Assembly (NCBI GenBank): GCA_024707265.1
Contig: JANQAB010000003.1
Location: 992,001-1,056,000, forward strand
From: Sporocytophaga sp.
GTDB taxonomy: Bacteria; Bacteroidota; Bacteroidia; Cytophagales; Cytophagaceae
Direction of reading: 5' to 3'
Length of the DNA stretch: 64,000 nt
Of the stretch, positions 30,082-38,294 are shown piece after piece; position 1 is the stretch's first letter, and every line of letters begins with the position of its first letter. A program made the position numbers and the translations under genes. The notes below the pieces were generated by a model. It made no database searches and had not been told where the DNA came from. It worked only from the letters and a program-made list of their open reading frames with translations.

Positions 30082-31512
30082 TTAAAGAACTGAAAGCTTT
30101 TTGCTTTCAACACCTTTAACTGTTCTGATCTGCAAAGTATACAAACCTGGAGTCAAAGATGTCACATCAATCTTATTTCCGGCGAAAGATAATTTAATAG
30201 AGCTTCCATTCTGGCCATAAGCATCCACTTGCAAAATTTCTTCACTACTATTAAATGTAACTTCAGAAAGCGTAGATGGATTAGGATATAAATTATTTAC
30301 ATCAACAGCACCTTCAAATTCTTCGGCTTCTCTTGAGCTGCTGTAGATAGTGCTCCAGAAGTCATAAGATACTCCAGCTCCAACATTTGGAATACTGCCT
30401 TTATCAGCATATTTTCTTGATACCAAAACTTTGCTACCTTCGATATCCACATCATATCCGAAGTTATCTCCAGCTTCAGTGCTTGTTCTGGTTTTCTTCA
30501 GATTCCAGCCATTCCACTCTTTAAAGTAGAACTGAACAGCTGTTGCATTTCCAGAATACTCAGCATTATCAACTCCAACCACAGCCTTTATATTTTCAAT
30601 AGCAACAGAAGCAGCCTTTAGGTTCGAAATCTGAGAAGAAACGACCCACTGATTATTACTCAACTCTAAAAAGAAAACACTTCCTGTACCGTTATGTCCT
30701 GGAGCACTTACAATAGCAGTATTGTCAGAGATATCCACTTTATGACCCAGGTTAGCACCTGCATAAGTAATCCCACCTGTAGGGAATACATTTAATTGGT
30801 TCCATGTTCCGTTTTTAGAATAAGTATATACTCGGCCACCACCACTCTGCGGGGCTCCAACTATCAACATATTATTATGAAACGCAATGGCTCTTCCGAA
30901 TTTGCCATCAACAACCTGGTTCGGAGGTGTAAGTGTCTGTTTTTTGATCCACTGTGAACCTACAAATTCATAGATAACAACCGCTCCTGTCCTAACTCCA
31001 TTGATTTCCGTCCCTGGGGATCCGATCGCAAGTGTTCCATAACCATCCAAAGCCACTTGTAGTTCAGTAGTTATTGCTACTTCCGGGTCAGTTATGCTAT
31101 AGCTGAAGTTATTGTTCCATACACCGTTGGTTTTACCTGCAATATATACACATGGTCTTGAACCTTGAGTAATAATAACTCCTGTAGCAGTTGCGGCAAT
31201 AAAATTACTATTTAATGCAACAGAACGACCTACGTTTGCATAGCGAAGCGAATCTGCTGTAAGCATGTAACTTCTTTCAAGAACACCATTGTTGTTATAA
31301 AGGTAAGCAGCACCTGCGTAGGTTTTACCTGATGGGGTCATTACGCCATCTTCGTATGCTCCGAACAAGGAGTATCCACCATATTGTGCCACACTCTCTC
31401 CCATGTGCGCATAAGGCACATCAGATGAGTTTATCATGTGGGTTTGAGAAATAGCAGAAAGCGACATCGCCCCCACCATAAGATTCATTAGAGTAAATTT
31501 TAATAATCTCAT
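30082..31512 (-). CDS. T9SS-secreted FG-GAP-like surface protein, paralogue 2
   Basis: An intact 476 aa protein with signal peptide (MRLLKFTLMNLMVGAMSLSAISQ) and FG-GAP-like propeller blades: SVALNSNFIAATATG, LAIGSPGTEINGVRTGAVVIYE, IVGAPQSGGGRVYTYSKNG, IVSAPGHNGTGSVFFLE. A C-terminal T9SS sorting domain (LYPNPSTLSEVTFNSSEE to VESKKLSVL) follows. It would be exported by Sec, then moved over the outer membrane by T9SS and anchored on the cell surface. It served as the template for repairing the neighbouring paralogue. The ligand is unknown. Confidence 0.88.
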   Translation of the reverse strand: MRLLKFTLMNLMVGAMSLSAISQTHMINSSDVPYAHMGESVAQYGGYSLFGAYEDGVMTPSGKTYAGAAYLYNNNGVLERSYMLTADSLRYANVGRSVALNSNFIAATATGVIITQGSRPCVYIAGKTNGVWNNNFSYSITDPEVAITTELQVALDGYGTLAIGSPGTEINGVRTGAVVIYEFVGSQWIKKQTLTPPNQVVDGKFGRAIAFHNNMLIVGAPQSGGGRVYTYSKNGTWNQLNVFPTGGITYAGANLGHKVDISDNTAIVSAPGHNGTGSVFFLELSNNQWVVSSQISNLKAASVAIENIKAVVGVDNAEYSGNATAVQFYFKEWNGWNLKKTRTSTEAGDNFGYDVDIEGSKVLVSRKYADKGSIPNVGAGVSYDFWSTIYSSSREAEEFEGAVDVNNLYPNPSTLSEVTFNSSEEILQVDAYGQNGSSIKLSFAGNKIDVTSLTPGLYTLQIRTVKGVESKKLSVL

Positions 31513-31729
31513 AAATTATAATTAGTTTCCGGCGAATATAGCCCATGAATCCAATAGCTTTAAATAAGATTTGCATAAGTATCATTTGAGTTTATAAAGG
31601 AATAGTCTCAATGCATTATTGTATTTTTAATACTACCTTTTGTAGGCATCCATCTATAAAAAATTGAACTAGATAGCTTGAAGCAATAAAAAATATGGAT
31701 TATTTGTTTTATGAATAAATAACATTTTT

Positions 31730-32407
31730 ATGAAGTATTTATTTACTCTTTTTTATTTACCGTTATTTCTATTTATGAGCAAACCAGTTTTTGCTCAGAG
31801 CAGCATAAGCCTGGGAGCAAAGGCAGGACTTGGCATCAGCATTCCTACTCTGGCAGCAAAACACAGTATCAACAACATCAACTATGAATTAAAAGGTAAT
31901 GCGTTTTATTCAGCCGGATTCTTAGGACAGTATATTCTGGGAGACCGGCTGGGGATTGAAACAGGGACGGTAATCAGCTACCAGCAATACTCCCGAAAGG
32001 ATTTAAGGAATTCTTTAGGAAGCCTATTTAGCATAGATTCATCCATCGGAATTATTGATCGCCAGGTTCCGATTCAGATATTCTACAATTTCAATCATCC
32101 TACTAATCCTTACAAAAATTTCAAAGTTACCTCAGGATTGTCTATTGACTGGCTTGAAATTGCATTTTTAAATCAAAGCTATCATAACCTCTTTATTTCA
32201 AAATTTCTTGCAGAAATAAGGATCGGAAGTGAAGGCAAAAGGTTCGGAAGGGTTGAATATGGATTGCAGTACCAATATTCTTTAGGAGGTTTTCATCAAT
32301 TTACCGCGGCTGGAAACAAAACCGGGGAATCATTGAGTATCAAATACAGCCTTATAAGTTTTAATTTTTATTATTTCTTTTTCAACAGAGATTTATCTGA
32401 CAACTAG
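31730..32407 (+). CDS. Outer-membrane beta-barrel protein (PorT-like fold)
   Basis: A 225 aa protein with a signal peptide ending SKPVFAQ. Its strands fit an eight-stranded barrel (ISLGAKAGLGISIPTLA, AFYSAGFLGQYILG, LGIETGTVISYQQYS, FGRVEYGLQYQYSLG) and it ends with the aromatic SLISFNFYYFFF. The PorT-type outer-membrane beta-barrel is common in Bacteroidota; this member is not PorT itself as far as I can tell. It is transcribed divergently from paralogue 2. Confidence 0.7.
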   Translation: MKYLFTLFYLPLFLFMSKPVFAQSSISLGAKAGLGISIPTLAAKHSINNINYELKGNAFYSAGFLGQYILGDRLGIETGTVISYQQYSRKDLRNSLGSLFSIDSSIGIIDRQVPIQIFYNFNHPTNPYKNFKVTSGLSIDWLEIAFLNQSYHNLFISKFLAEIRIGSEGKRFGRVEYGLQYQYSLGGFHQFTAAGNKTGESLSIKYSLISFNFYYFFFNRDLSDN

Positions 32408-32616
32408 CTGAATTTCCAGTTCATCAAACTTAAACTTTCACTATTACAACCTTTAGCAGAACCTAATTGTGATATTACTTTCTTTAAATAAATATTTCCT
32501 CTGAAAAGACAAACTAAATGTAGCTCCTATTTTTATCGTCAGATATATACTCCTATTATTTATCAGAAAAGATAACTTCCCTCCTTCAGTTAAGTTATAT
32601 CTGATATTAATAGTGT

Positions 32617-33618
32617 ATGAAAAACTTGTTAGGGATTTTAGGATCTATACTTTCTTCGATTCTTATTTTCTTTCTCCTATTATGGGGGACACTGGCAATA
32701 TACTTTTCCAATCTTCCGATATTTGTCTTACGCCTTGTCCTAGCCATACTATTCCTGGCATTTGGAATCTGGGCCATTTGGATTAGCAGACAGCCCAAGT
32801 GGATTTTTATTTTTGCTATGGCCTATGTGGGGCTCATTGTCTGGTGGTTTACAATTAAACCTTCTCATAAAAGAGAATGGCGTCCGGACGTTGCCGTGAT
32901 GCCCAGGGCAACAATCAATGGAGACACCATTCACATATCAGGTTATAGAAACTTTATATATAAATCTTATAATGACTTTACCGTTCGGCTGGAAGAGCGA
33001 GACTATCTGCTTTCCCACCTGACTTCCGTAGACTTTTTCATCTCTTATTGGCATGTAGGACCAGTAGGCCATACGTTTGTCAGTTTTAATTTTGACAATG
33101 CCCTACCTCTTTGCATATCCATAGAAACACGACCAGAAGTTGGGGAAGGTTTTGCTCCTATTGCTTCACTTTTTAAGCAGTTTGAGTTGATCTATGTGGT
33201 CGGAGATGAAAGGGATATTGTGGGTGTTCGTACCAATCACAGACACGAAGAAGTATACCTTTACCCTATAAAAATCGCACCTGAAAACGCCCGAATGCTT
33301 CTATTAATCTATTTATCAAGAGTTAATCAACTGGCAGATCATCCAGAGTTTTATCACCTTCTGAGTAATAACTGCACGATTAATATAATTCGCTATGCGA
33401 ACAAGGCAGGACGAAAAGGTCGCTTTAATTTATATCATTTCCTGAATGGATTTATTGATCAGTATCTTTATGCTGCTGGTTTTATTAATACCACAATACC
33501 TTTTGAAGAGTTGCGTAAACTTTCAAAGATTAACGATGTCGCCCAGGCAGGAGAAGGTGAACATTCTCAGGACTTTTCGAAACACATTCGTGTGAATTTG
33601 CCAAGAGTTGAAAAGTAA
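32617..33618 (+). CDS. DUF4105 (Lnb N-terminal periplasmic) domain protein
   Basis: A 333 aa inner-membrane protein. Three hydrophobic segments fill about 1-80 (LGSILSSILIFFLLLWGTLAIYF; VLRLVLAILFLAFGIWAIW; WIFIFAMAYVGLIVWWF). A periplasmic domain of the DUF4105 type follows: SYWHVGPVGHTFVSF, SIETRPEVGEGFAP, and the conserved Cys motif LLSNNCTINIIRYA near residue 252. The His and Cys positions suggest a papain-like (NlpC/P60-related) fold, so it may act as an amidase or protease. No substrate is known. Confidence 0.85.
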   Translation: MKNLLGILGSILSSILIFFLLLWGTLAIYFSNLPIFVLRLVLAILFLAFGIWAIWISRQPKWIFIFAMAYVGLIVWWFTIKPSHKREWRPDVAVMPRATINGDTIHISGYRNFIYKSYNDFTVRLEERDYLLSHLTSVDFFISYWHVGPVGHTFVSFNFDNALPLCISIETRPEVGEGFAPIASLFKQFELIYVVGDERDIVGVRTNHRHEEVYLYPIKIAPENARMLLLIYLSRVNQLADHPEFYHLLSNNCTINIIRYANKAGRKGRFNLYHFLNGFIDQYLYAAGFINTTIPFEELRKLSKINDVAQAGEGEHSQDFSKHIRVNLPRVEK

Positions 33619-33773
33619 TTAGGAAGGCACGACTATCATAGATAAAACTACAACCATTATTATCAACACCTTAACTACTCTCTTCTCTATACATATTTAA
33701 TTCCCCCTAAAGCTGGCACTTCTTTTGTTGAACTTTTGTCAAATTGCTTAAGCCTTTTTTTAAAGTTCTACCT

Positions 33774-34358
33774 ATGAAGATCAATCTTTTAGTTATCCTT
33801 TTTCTCCCGCTGACTTTATGTTCTGCCTTTGCTCAAACAAACTTTCATGATCGATTAGCCGACTCTGCCCTAGTTTTAACCAAACAAAAGGTTGTATATG
33901 ATCCGACGTATTTTGTGATTAAATACCCTAATGGAGATGTTCCTGATGGTAAAGGTGTATGTACAGATGTTGTAATACGAACATATAGAAAGATGGGCAT
34001 TGACCTTCAGAAAGAAGTGCATGAAGACATGAAAGTCAACTTCAGCAAATATCCCAACAAATGGGGACTTGCAAAGCCAGATAAAAACATAGACCACAGG
34101 CGCGTACCTAATCTCATGGTGTTTTTTTCAAGACATAACAGCTCACAACCTATTTCTCAAAATCCGAAAGATTATCTGCCGGGAGATATAGTTTGCTGGA
34201 ACTTATATGGTGCTGTAACGCATATAGGTATTGTGGTTAAAAACAAATCTGCCGATGGACAAAGGCATCTGGTAGTTCATAATATAGGAGCAGGACAGGT
34301 TATGGAAGATTGTTTATTCAGCTACAAAATTATCGGGCATTACAGATATAAAAAGTAA
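33774..34358 (+). CDS. DUF1287 family secreted protein
   Basis: The start at 33774 gives a clean signal peptide (MKINLLVILFLPLTLCSAFAQ); an upstream Met at 33744 would add ten residues ahead of it. The mature protein carries DUF1287 motifs: VYDPTYFVIKYPNGDVPDGKGVCTDVVIRTYRKMGIDL, with the conserved GVCTD, then HRRVPNLMVFF, LPGDIVCWNL, HIGIVV and VVHNIGAGQVMED. The Cys-His arrangement is like that of NlpC/P60-type hydrolases, suggesting a cell-wall amidase role. At about 195 aa it has the family length. Confidence 0.9.
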   Translation: MKINLLVILFLPLTLCSAFAQTNFHDRLADSALVLTKQKVVYDPTYFVIKYPNGDVPDGKGVCTDVVIRTYRKMGIDLQKEVHEDMKVNFSKYPNKWGLAKPDKNIDHRRVPNLMVFFSRHNSSQPISQNPKDYLPGDIVCWNLYGAVTHIGIVVKNKSADGQRHLVVHNIGAGQVMEDCLFSYKIIGHYRYKK

Positions 34359-34421
34359 AAATGTAAACCAAAGACCTGAATAATTTTTGTAGTATTTTAT
34401 TTAAAGTAGGTTTTCTATTTG

Positions 34422-34475
34422 CTTAAGCGAGACGCTTAAAATATTTTGGGTACAAGCGAAGACGCTTGCACCAGC
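34422..34475. repeat. REP-like palindromic repeat, second copy
   Basis: CTTAAGCGAGACGCTTAA, ATATTTTGGG, then TACAAGCGAAGACGCTTGCACCAGC repeats the unit at 1316-1367 with a few changes. Each AAGCG/CGCTT pair makes a short hairpin. It lies just after the DUF1287 gene. Confidence 0.7.
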
Positions 34476-34523
34476 TTCAGCCTCCCCAAAGAAGGATAAG
34501 CATATCGTTTCAAATTAAACATA

Positions 34524-34887
34524 TTAGTCAATTACCAGGGTATAAGAAACTTGATGCATGTTATTTTTCTTATATTCCCATTCTCCTCTTTGCCTCCAGT
34601 CTTTCTGGAACAAAGTGTCATTTACAAAAATTTCAAGCTTCTTAAAAGACGTCATCTCTTTTTTATAAAAATCATCTGCAAAATCTCTCTTTTATCTTGA
34701 AGGACCATATTTGATCCATTCGGAGGGATTTCATAGACATATAAACTATCCTTTTTCTAATTATCAGGAATAAATTTTATTGTCAGTTTATCTTTTAATT
34801 ATTCACTATCACGTAATCGATGCCGCTTATTGGATCGTAAAAACAGGAGCTGAGAAAAAAGAATAAAATTGCGTAGATTTTTTTCAT
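34524..34887 (-). pseudogene. Decayed lipoprotein gene
   Basis: Starts with a good lipoprotein signal (MKKIYAILFFFLSSCFYDP) and then loses frame after about 30 codons. The sense continues as KDKLTIKFIPDN, an in-frame TAG, KKDSLYVYEIPPNGSNMVLQDK, another frame change, and then DFADDFYKKEMTSFKKLEIF to HQVSYTLVID and a stop. At least two frame changes (each a missing base) plus one nonsense codon are needed to read it, so this looks like true decay, unlike the single extra-base breaks elsewhere. The product family is unknown. Confidence 0.6.
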
Positions 34888-34963
34888 ATAAAAAATTATT
34901 ACTCAACAGGCTTTAAAAGTCATATGTCGACAACTGATAAACAGTAATATGAATCCTCAAATT

Positions 34964-35354
34964 TTAGTCTTCAACTTTAAAAATTTCAGAAGTATATTTA
35001 TACTCGTCAAAATTAGAACTTGTCAACTGTATATAAGAATGTTCTTTTGCATGAAGTATTCTTACTGTTATCAGGGCATTTTTAGGAAACCTCGGAAATA
35101 ACCTGACAGAGTTTTTTGCAGGACGTAGTGTATAAATACTGTCACTTTTCCAGTTTACAATAAACACAGCTTGCACTCCGATTTTTTCCATAAACTCAAT
35201 CTGACGGTTTCCCCTTCGAATGATAACATAATCACCATCCGTGTCTGACGGCACCTTGAATTTTCCGTGTCTGAATCTTTTTTAAATCGGAAGTTTGTCC
35301 AAAAAGGCTTAAGGAAAACAATAAGAATGCGGTAGTAAAAAGTAATTGTTTCAT
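34964..35354 (-). CDS. Small secreted hypothetical protein (frameshifted)
   Basis: From ATG at 35354 the frame gives a signal peptide (MKQLLFTTAFLLFSLSLFGQ) and TSDLKK, then drifts into a stop. Dropping one base of the A6 run (T6 at 35278-35283 on the plus strand) continues it as RFRHGKFKVPSDTDGDYVIIRRG to the stop at 34964, 129 aa. The mature part is basic and beta-rich; I recognise no family. It follows the decayed lipoprotein gene's promoter side, and both are on the minus strand. Confidence 0.6.
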
Positions 35355-35510
35355 TAAAGTCATTTTGATTTAGCCATACAATTTAATGAATTTTAAATAA
35401 AAAAGTAACTCCACAGATTCTCAATCATTTACAACAGGAGCACATTCATATAAAAAATAAAATAATACTATTAGGAAGTATGTCACCCAACCAATACCAA
35501 TATAAAAACA

Positions 35511-35539
35511 AAAGGACTGTTGCGAATACAACAGCCCTT
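35511..35539 (-). terminator. Rho-independent terminator of the GH26 gene
   Basis: AAGGACTGTTG pairs with CAACAGCCCTT (one A/C mismatch). On the minus strand it runs into TTTTGTTTTTA, ending transcription from the mannanase gene, whose stop codon is at 35566. Confidence 0.75.
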
Positions 35540-35565
35540 CTACCTATATAATTAATTGTTAACAA

Positions 35566-37626
35566 TTAATTTTTAATCACCTTAAACGTTTTAGTTTCAT
35601 TTATGATTACAAAATACATTCCTGGTCTTTGCTCTGAAAATGGTACTACTAAATTATCGTTTTTCCCTTCGAATTTGCTTATCAGTTCTCCCATAGCATT
35701 GTATACCGCTACAGAACTCAGTCCCTGAGTGGCTTTTATGTTTAAATGATCCTCTACAAGGGTAGGATAAACTTCAAAAGCCGTTTCAGCATTACTCTTC
35801 CCTTCAACACTGGTAATGGTGCAAACATCTTTCAATGCAGGCAACTCATCTAAAGTGAGAACATAATCATTCGCAAAGTTTTTCTTCCACAAATTCCAAT
35901 CTGTATACGCTGTAATGTTCCCACTTGCATAATCGCCATACCAGGGCATGTACCATGACCATGCTGCTTCATCTCTTATCAGCAGATCAGCATCGGGACT
36001 TGCCTCCACTTCAGTAAGCGCCAACATCTTCTTGCCCTGATACCTGTCATTTAAGGCATTAAACTTCAATATCTGAGAGCCATGATCTCCATTTACATTG
36101 TAAAGGTCAACACCAACCATATCTACATAATCATCTCCCGGATACCATTGCTCATCATTACCATTGTTTGTCCATACCCATATCAGGTTTCTCAAACCAT
36201 GTACGTTCACCATTCTGTCGTACATCAATCTCCACAACTTTTGTAAATCACCTCCTGATTTTGCACCCCACCAGAACCAGCCACCGGCAGCCTCATGCAG
36301 AGGTCTCCATAAGACAGGAATATTATTATTCTGGAACTCAAGGAGCCTTTGGGATATAACATCGATATCGTTCACCATAGCTTTATATTCAGCTGAAGAC
36401 GGGTCGTTTACTTTGGAGATATCAAAGTCCGTCACTTCATTCGCAGGTTTCTTATCATCAGGCGCGTAGAACACTTCCGTTTTTCTCATTGGATCCCTCC
36501 AGTGCCACATCAATGTTACAATACCATTTTTTGCTGCCCAGGTTTTAGCATCCTTAAGATTTAACTGCTCATCATACCAGGTATACCCCCTGTTATTATG
36601 CATAAAGTCCAGCCCTATAAGGCCTGGCTCCTTACCTGTCTGTGTCTTTAATTTGTTTGTTTCATCAAAGCTGTTTAGAGTCATTACTCCGGAAATGATT
36701 TTCTGACCATAGTTCTGGAGCAGATAATTATAAAGACAAGCTGCTTCATCAGTAGGATTTGGAGTAGACAAAGTTTGTGTCAGGTTGAATCTGGCTCCTG
36801 CTACTTCTTCCAGTTCTATATAATCAATATTGATCCAGCCCCAGCTCTTTTTAATTTCAATCACATGGGTACCAGCAGTAAGTTTCTGATTTGAAACAAC
36901 TTTAATTTTCACATACTCAACCTCTGTGCTGGTAAAATCTACAGACAGAGAATTGGGAGTCCCTGGGTCTAAAGTTAAAGTATTGGTTTTATTGCCATTC
37001 GGAGAGGCTACCATTAAATAGATATTGTAATTCGCGGCTTTGCTGATTATGGCATCGACTTTAAAGCCACTATCTTTTGTAGCTACAGCTTTACCTCCTG
37101 AACAAGATGCACATGTAATCACTTCAGCCCCGTTTGTCAAAGGTGTTAGAGTGCCCTCCTCTGCTTCCAGCTTAGCGGAAAATTGCTGCTCTACTTCTTC
37201 AAGCTCAATGTAATCTATATTTACCCAGCCCCAGCTTTTCTCAAAAACGAACGTATGGGCTCCTGCTGAAAGTTTGAGGTTGCTCATTACTTTCACCCTT
37301 AAAAAGGCTGTATTTTCAGTCAGCTCTAGTGAGGTTGTAAGATCATCAAGTTTTATCGTATTGATCTTCGGACCATAAGGAGCACCGACTTTGATATATA
37401 GATTGTACTTTGCTTCTTTAACAACGGTAAGAGGTAATGTAAACCCAGACTCTCTGGTGGATACAATAGCACCATTTGAGCAGCTGTCACAGCCCTGAAC
37501 AATTGCAGGATTGCTTGTTGCCGGTGCGAGTGTGGCATTTTCTGCCTCAAACTTCTGACCGTAAACCTGTCCTGCAAAAAAGAGAACGGAAAACAGAATT
37601 AAAGATTTGGTAAATTTTAGAATCAT
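35566..37626 (-). CDS. GH26 endo-beta-1,4-mannanase with two CBM35-like domains and T9SS sorting domain
   Basis: A 686 aa secreted enzyme that should cut beta-1,4-mannan or glucomannan. Signal peptide 1-23. Two homologous carbohydrate-binding domains (about 25-145 and 153-276) each end in SWGW[VI]NIDYIELEEV and resemble CBM35. The GH26 catalytic domain spans about 285-605: acid/base Glu445 in WRPLHEA and nucleophile Glu539 in ALTEVEA, with MWHWRDP and WVWTNNG around the cleft. Residues 612-686 (VYPTLVEDHLNIKATQG to FKVIKN) form the T9SS sorting domain, so the enzyme is released or anchored on the surface. The pectate lyase gene on the other side suggests plant-wall breakdown. Confidence 0.95.
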   Translation of the reverse strand: MILKFTKSLILFSVLFFAGQVYGQKFEAENATLAPATSNPAIVQGCDSCSNGAIVSTRESGFTLPLTVVKEAKYNLYIKVGAPYGPKINTIKLDDLTTSLELTENTAFLRVKVMSNLKLSAGAHTFVFEKSWGWVNIDYIELEEVEQQFSAKLEAEEGTLTPLTNGAEVITCASCSGGKAVATKDSGFKVDAIISKAANYNIYLMVASPNGNKTNTLTLDPGTPNSLSVDFTSTEVEYVKIKVVSNQKLTAGTHVIEIKKSWGWINIDYIELEEVAGARFNLTQTLSTPNPTDEAACLYNYLLQNYGQKIISGVMTLNSFDETNKLKTQTGKEPGLIGLDFMHNNRGYTWYDEQLNLKDAKTWAAKNGIVTLMWHWRDPMRKTEVFYAPDDKKPANEVTDFDISKVNDPSSAEYKAMVNDIDVISQRLLEFQNNNIPVLWRPLHEAAGGWFWWGAKSGGDLQKLWRLMYDRMVNVHGLRNLIWVWTNNGNDEQWYPGDDYVDMVGVDLYNVNGDHGSQILKFNALNDRYQGKKMLALTEVEASPDADLLIRDEAAWSWYMPWYGDYASGNITAYTDWNLWKKNFANDYVLTLDELPALKDVCTITSVEGKSNAETAFEVYPTLVEDHLNIKATQGLSSVAVYNAMGELISKFEGKNDNLVVPFSEQRPGMYFVIINETKTFKVIKN

Positions 37627-38294
37627 ATTTTATCTGTTGTTTTTTTATTAATGATCTTTTTATTCAATTGTGCCATTTAACCCTCCAAGGAACAACCACA
37701 CCCAAAAACCTTAAAACCAACCACATACACCAAAAACTCAAATCCCGAACCAGAAATTATATTATTTGACTTATAGAGGGTATGTATGAAAGGTCATTAA
37801 GTAAACAATCAAATATTGCAAAACATGATTTTTTTATAAAAAACAATATTTAACGGAATACAAAAAAGATAATTCATTTATTCTAATATGAAGACCATCA
37901 GACCAGCTTAAGAAGGTTGGTTTAAACTAAGGAAATAAATCCTTTATTAACTTCAGATGTTTTAGCAGTTGCTCCATAGTTGAAAGACTTTAGAAAAAAC
38001 GATGTATTGAACCTTCCTTCTGAGAAACTGCTTTCATATGCCAGTCCCATGCTGAGCTATTTAAAATTCTGGGCGACCAATAGCCCTCGGTGTTCTTTGT
38101 GAGAAAAGGATCTCTGTCAGTTCTGTTTTAGTGCGTACCACATATATCTGAACTTCAAATCCATGAATATCCTAAACAGGATATCTTTCAATTTTTTAAA
38201 ATAAAAATTCAAAAAACGTTACCTCCGGAAAATTCAATGGTATTAGCAATACAATTGAACACATCTTTAAACGATAACGATTAATACATATAAC
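37627..38294. other. Gap with possible decayed coding remnant
   Basis: 668 bp between divergent mannanase and pectate lyase genes. On the minus strand at about 37920-38055 a 42-codon run reads MGLAYESSFSEGRFNTSFFL and continues to a stop in a protein-like way, and an adjoining frame gives GFEVQIYVVRTKTELTEIL. These look like pieces of a decayed gene, but this is weak. No repeat or RNA is seen; promoters for both enzymes must lie here. Confidence 0.35.
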
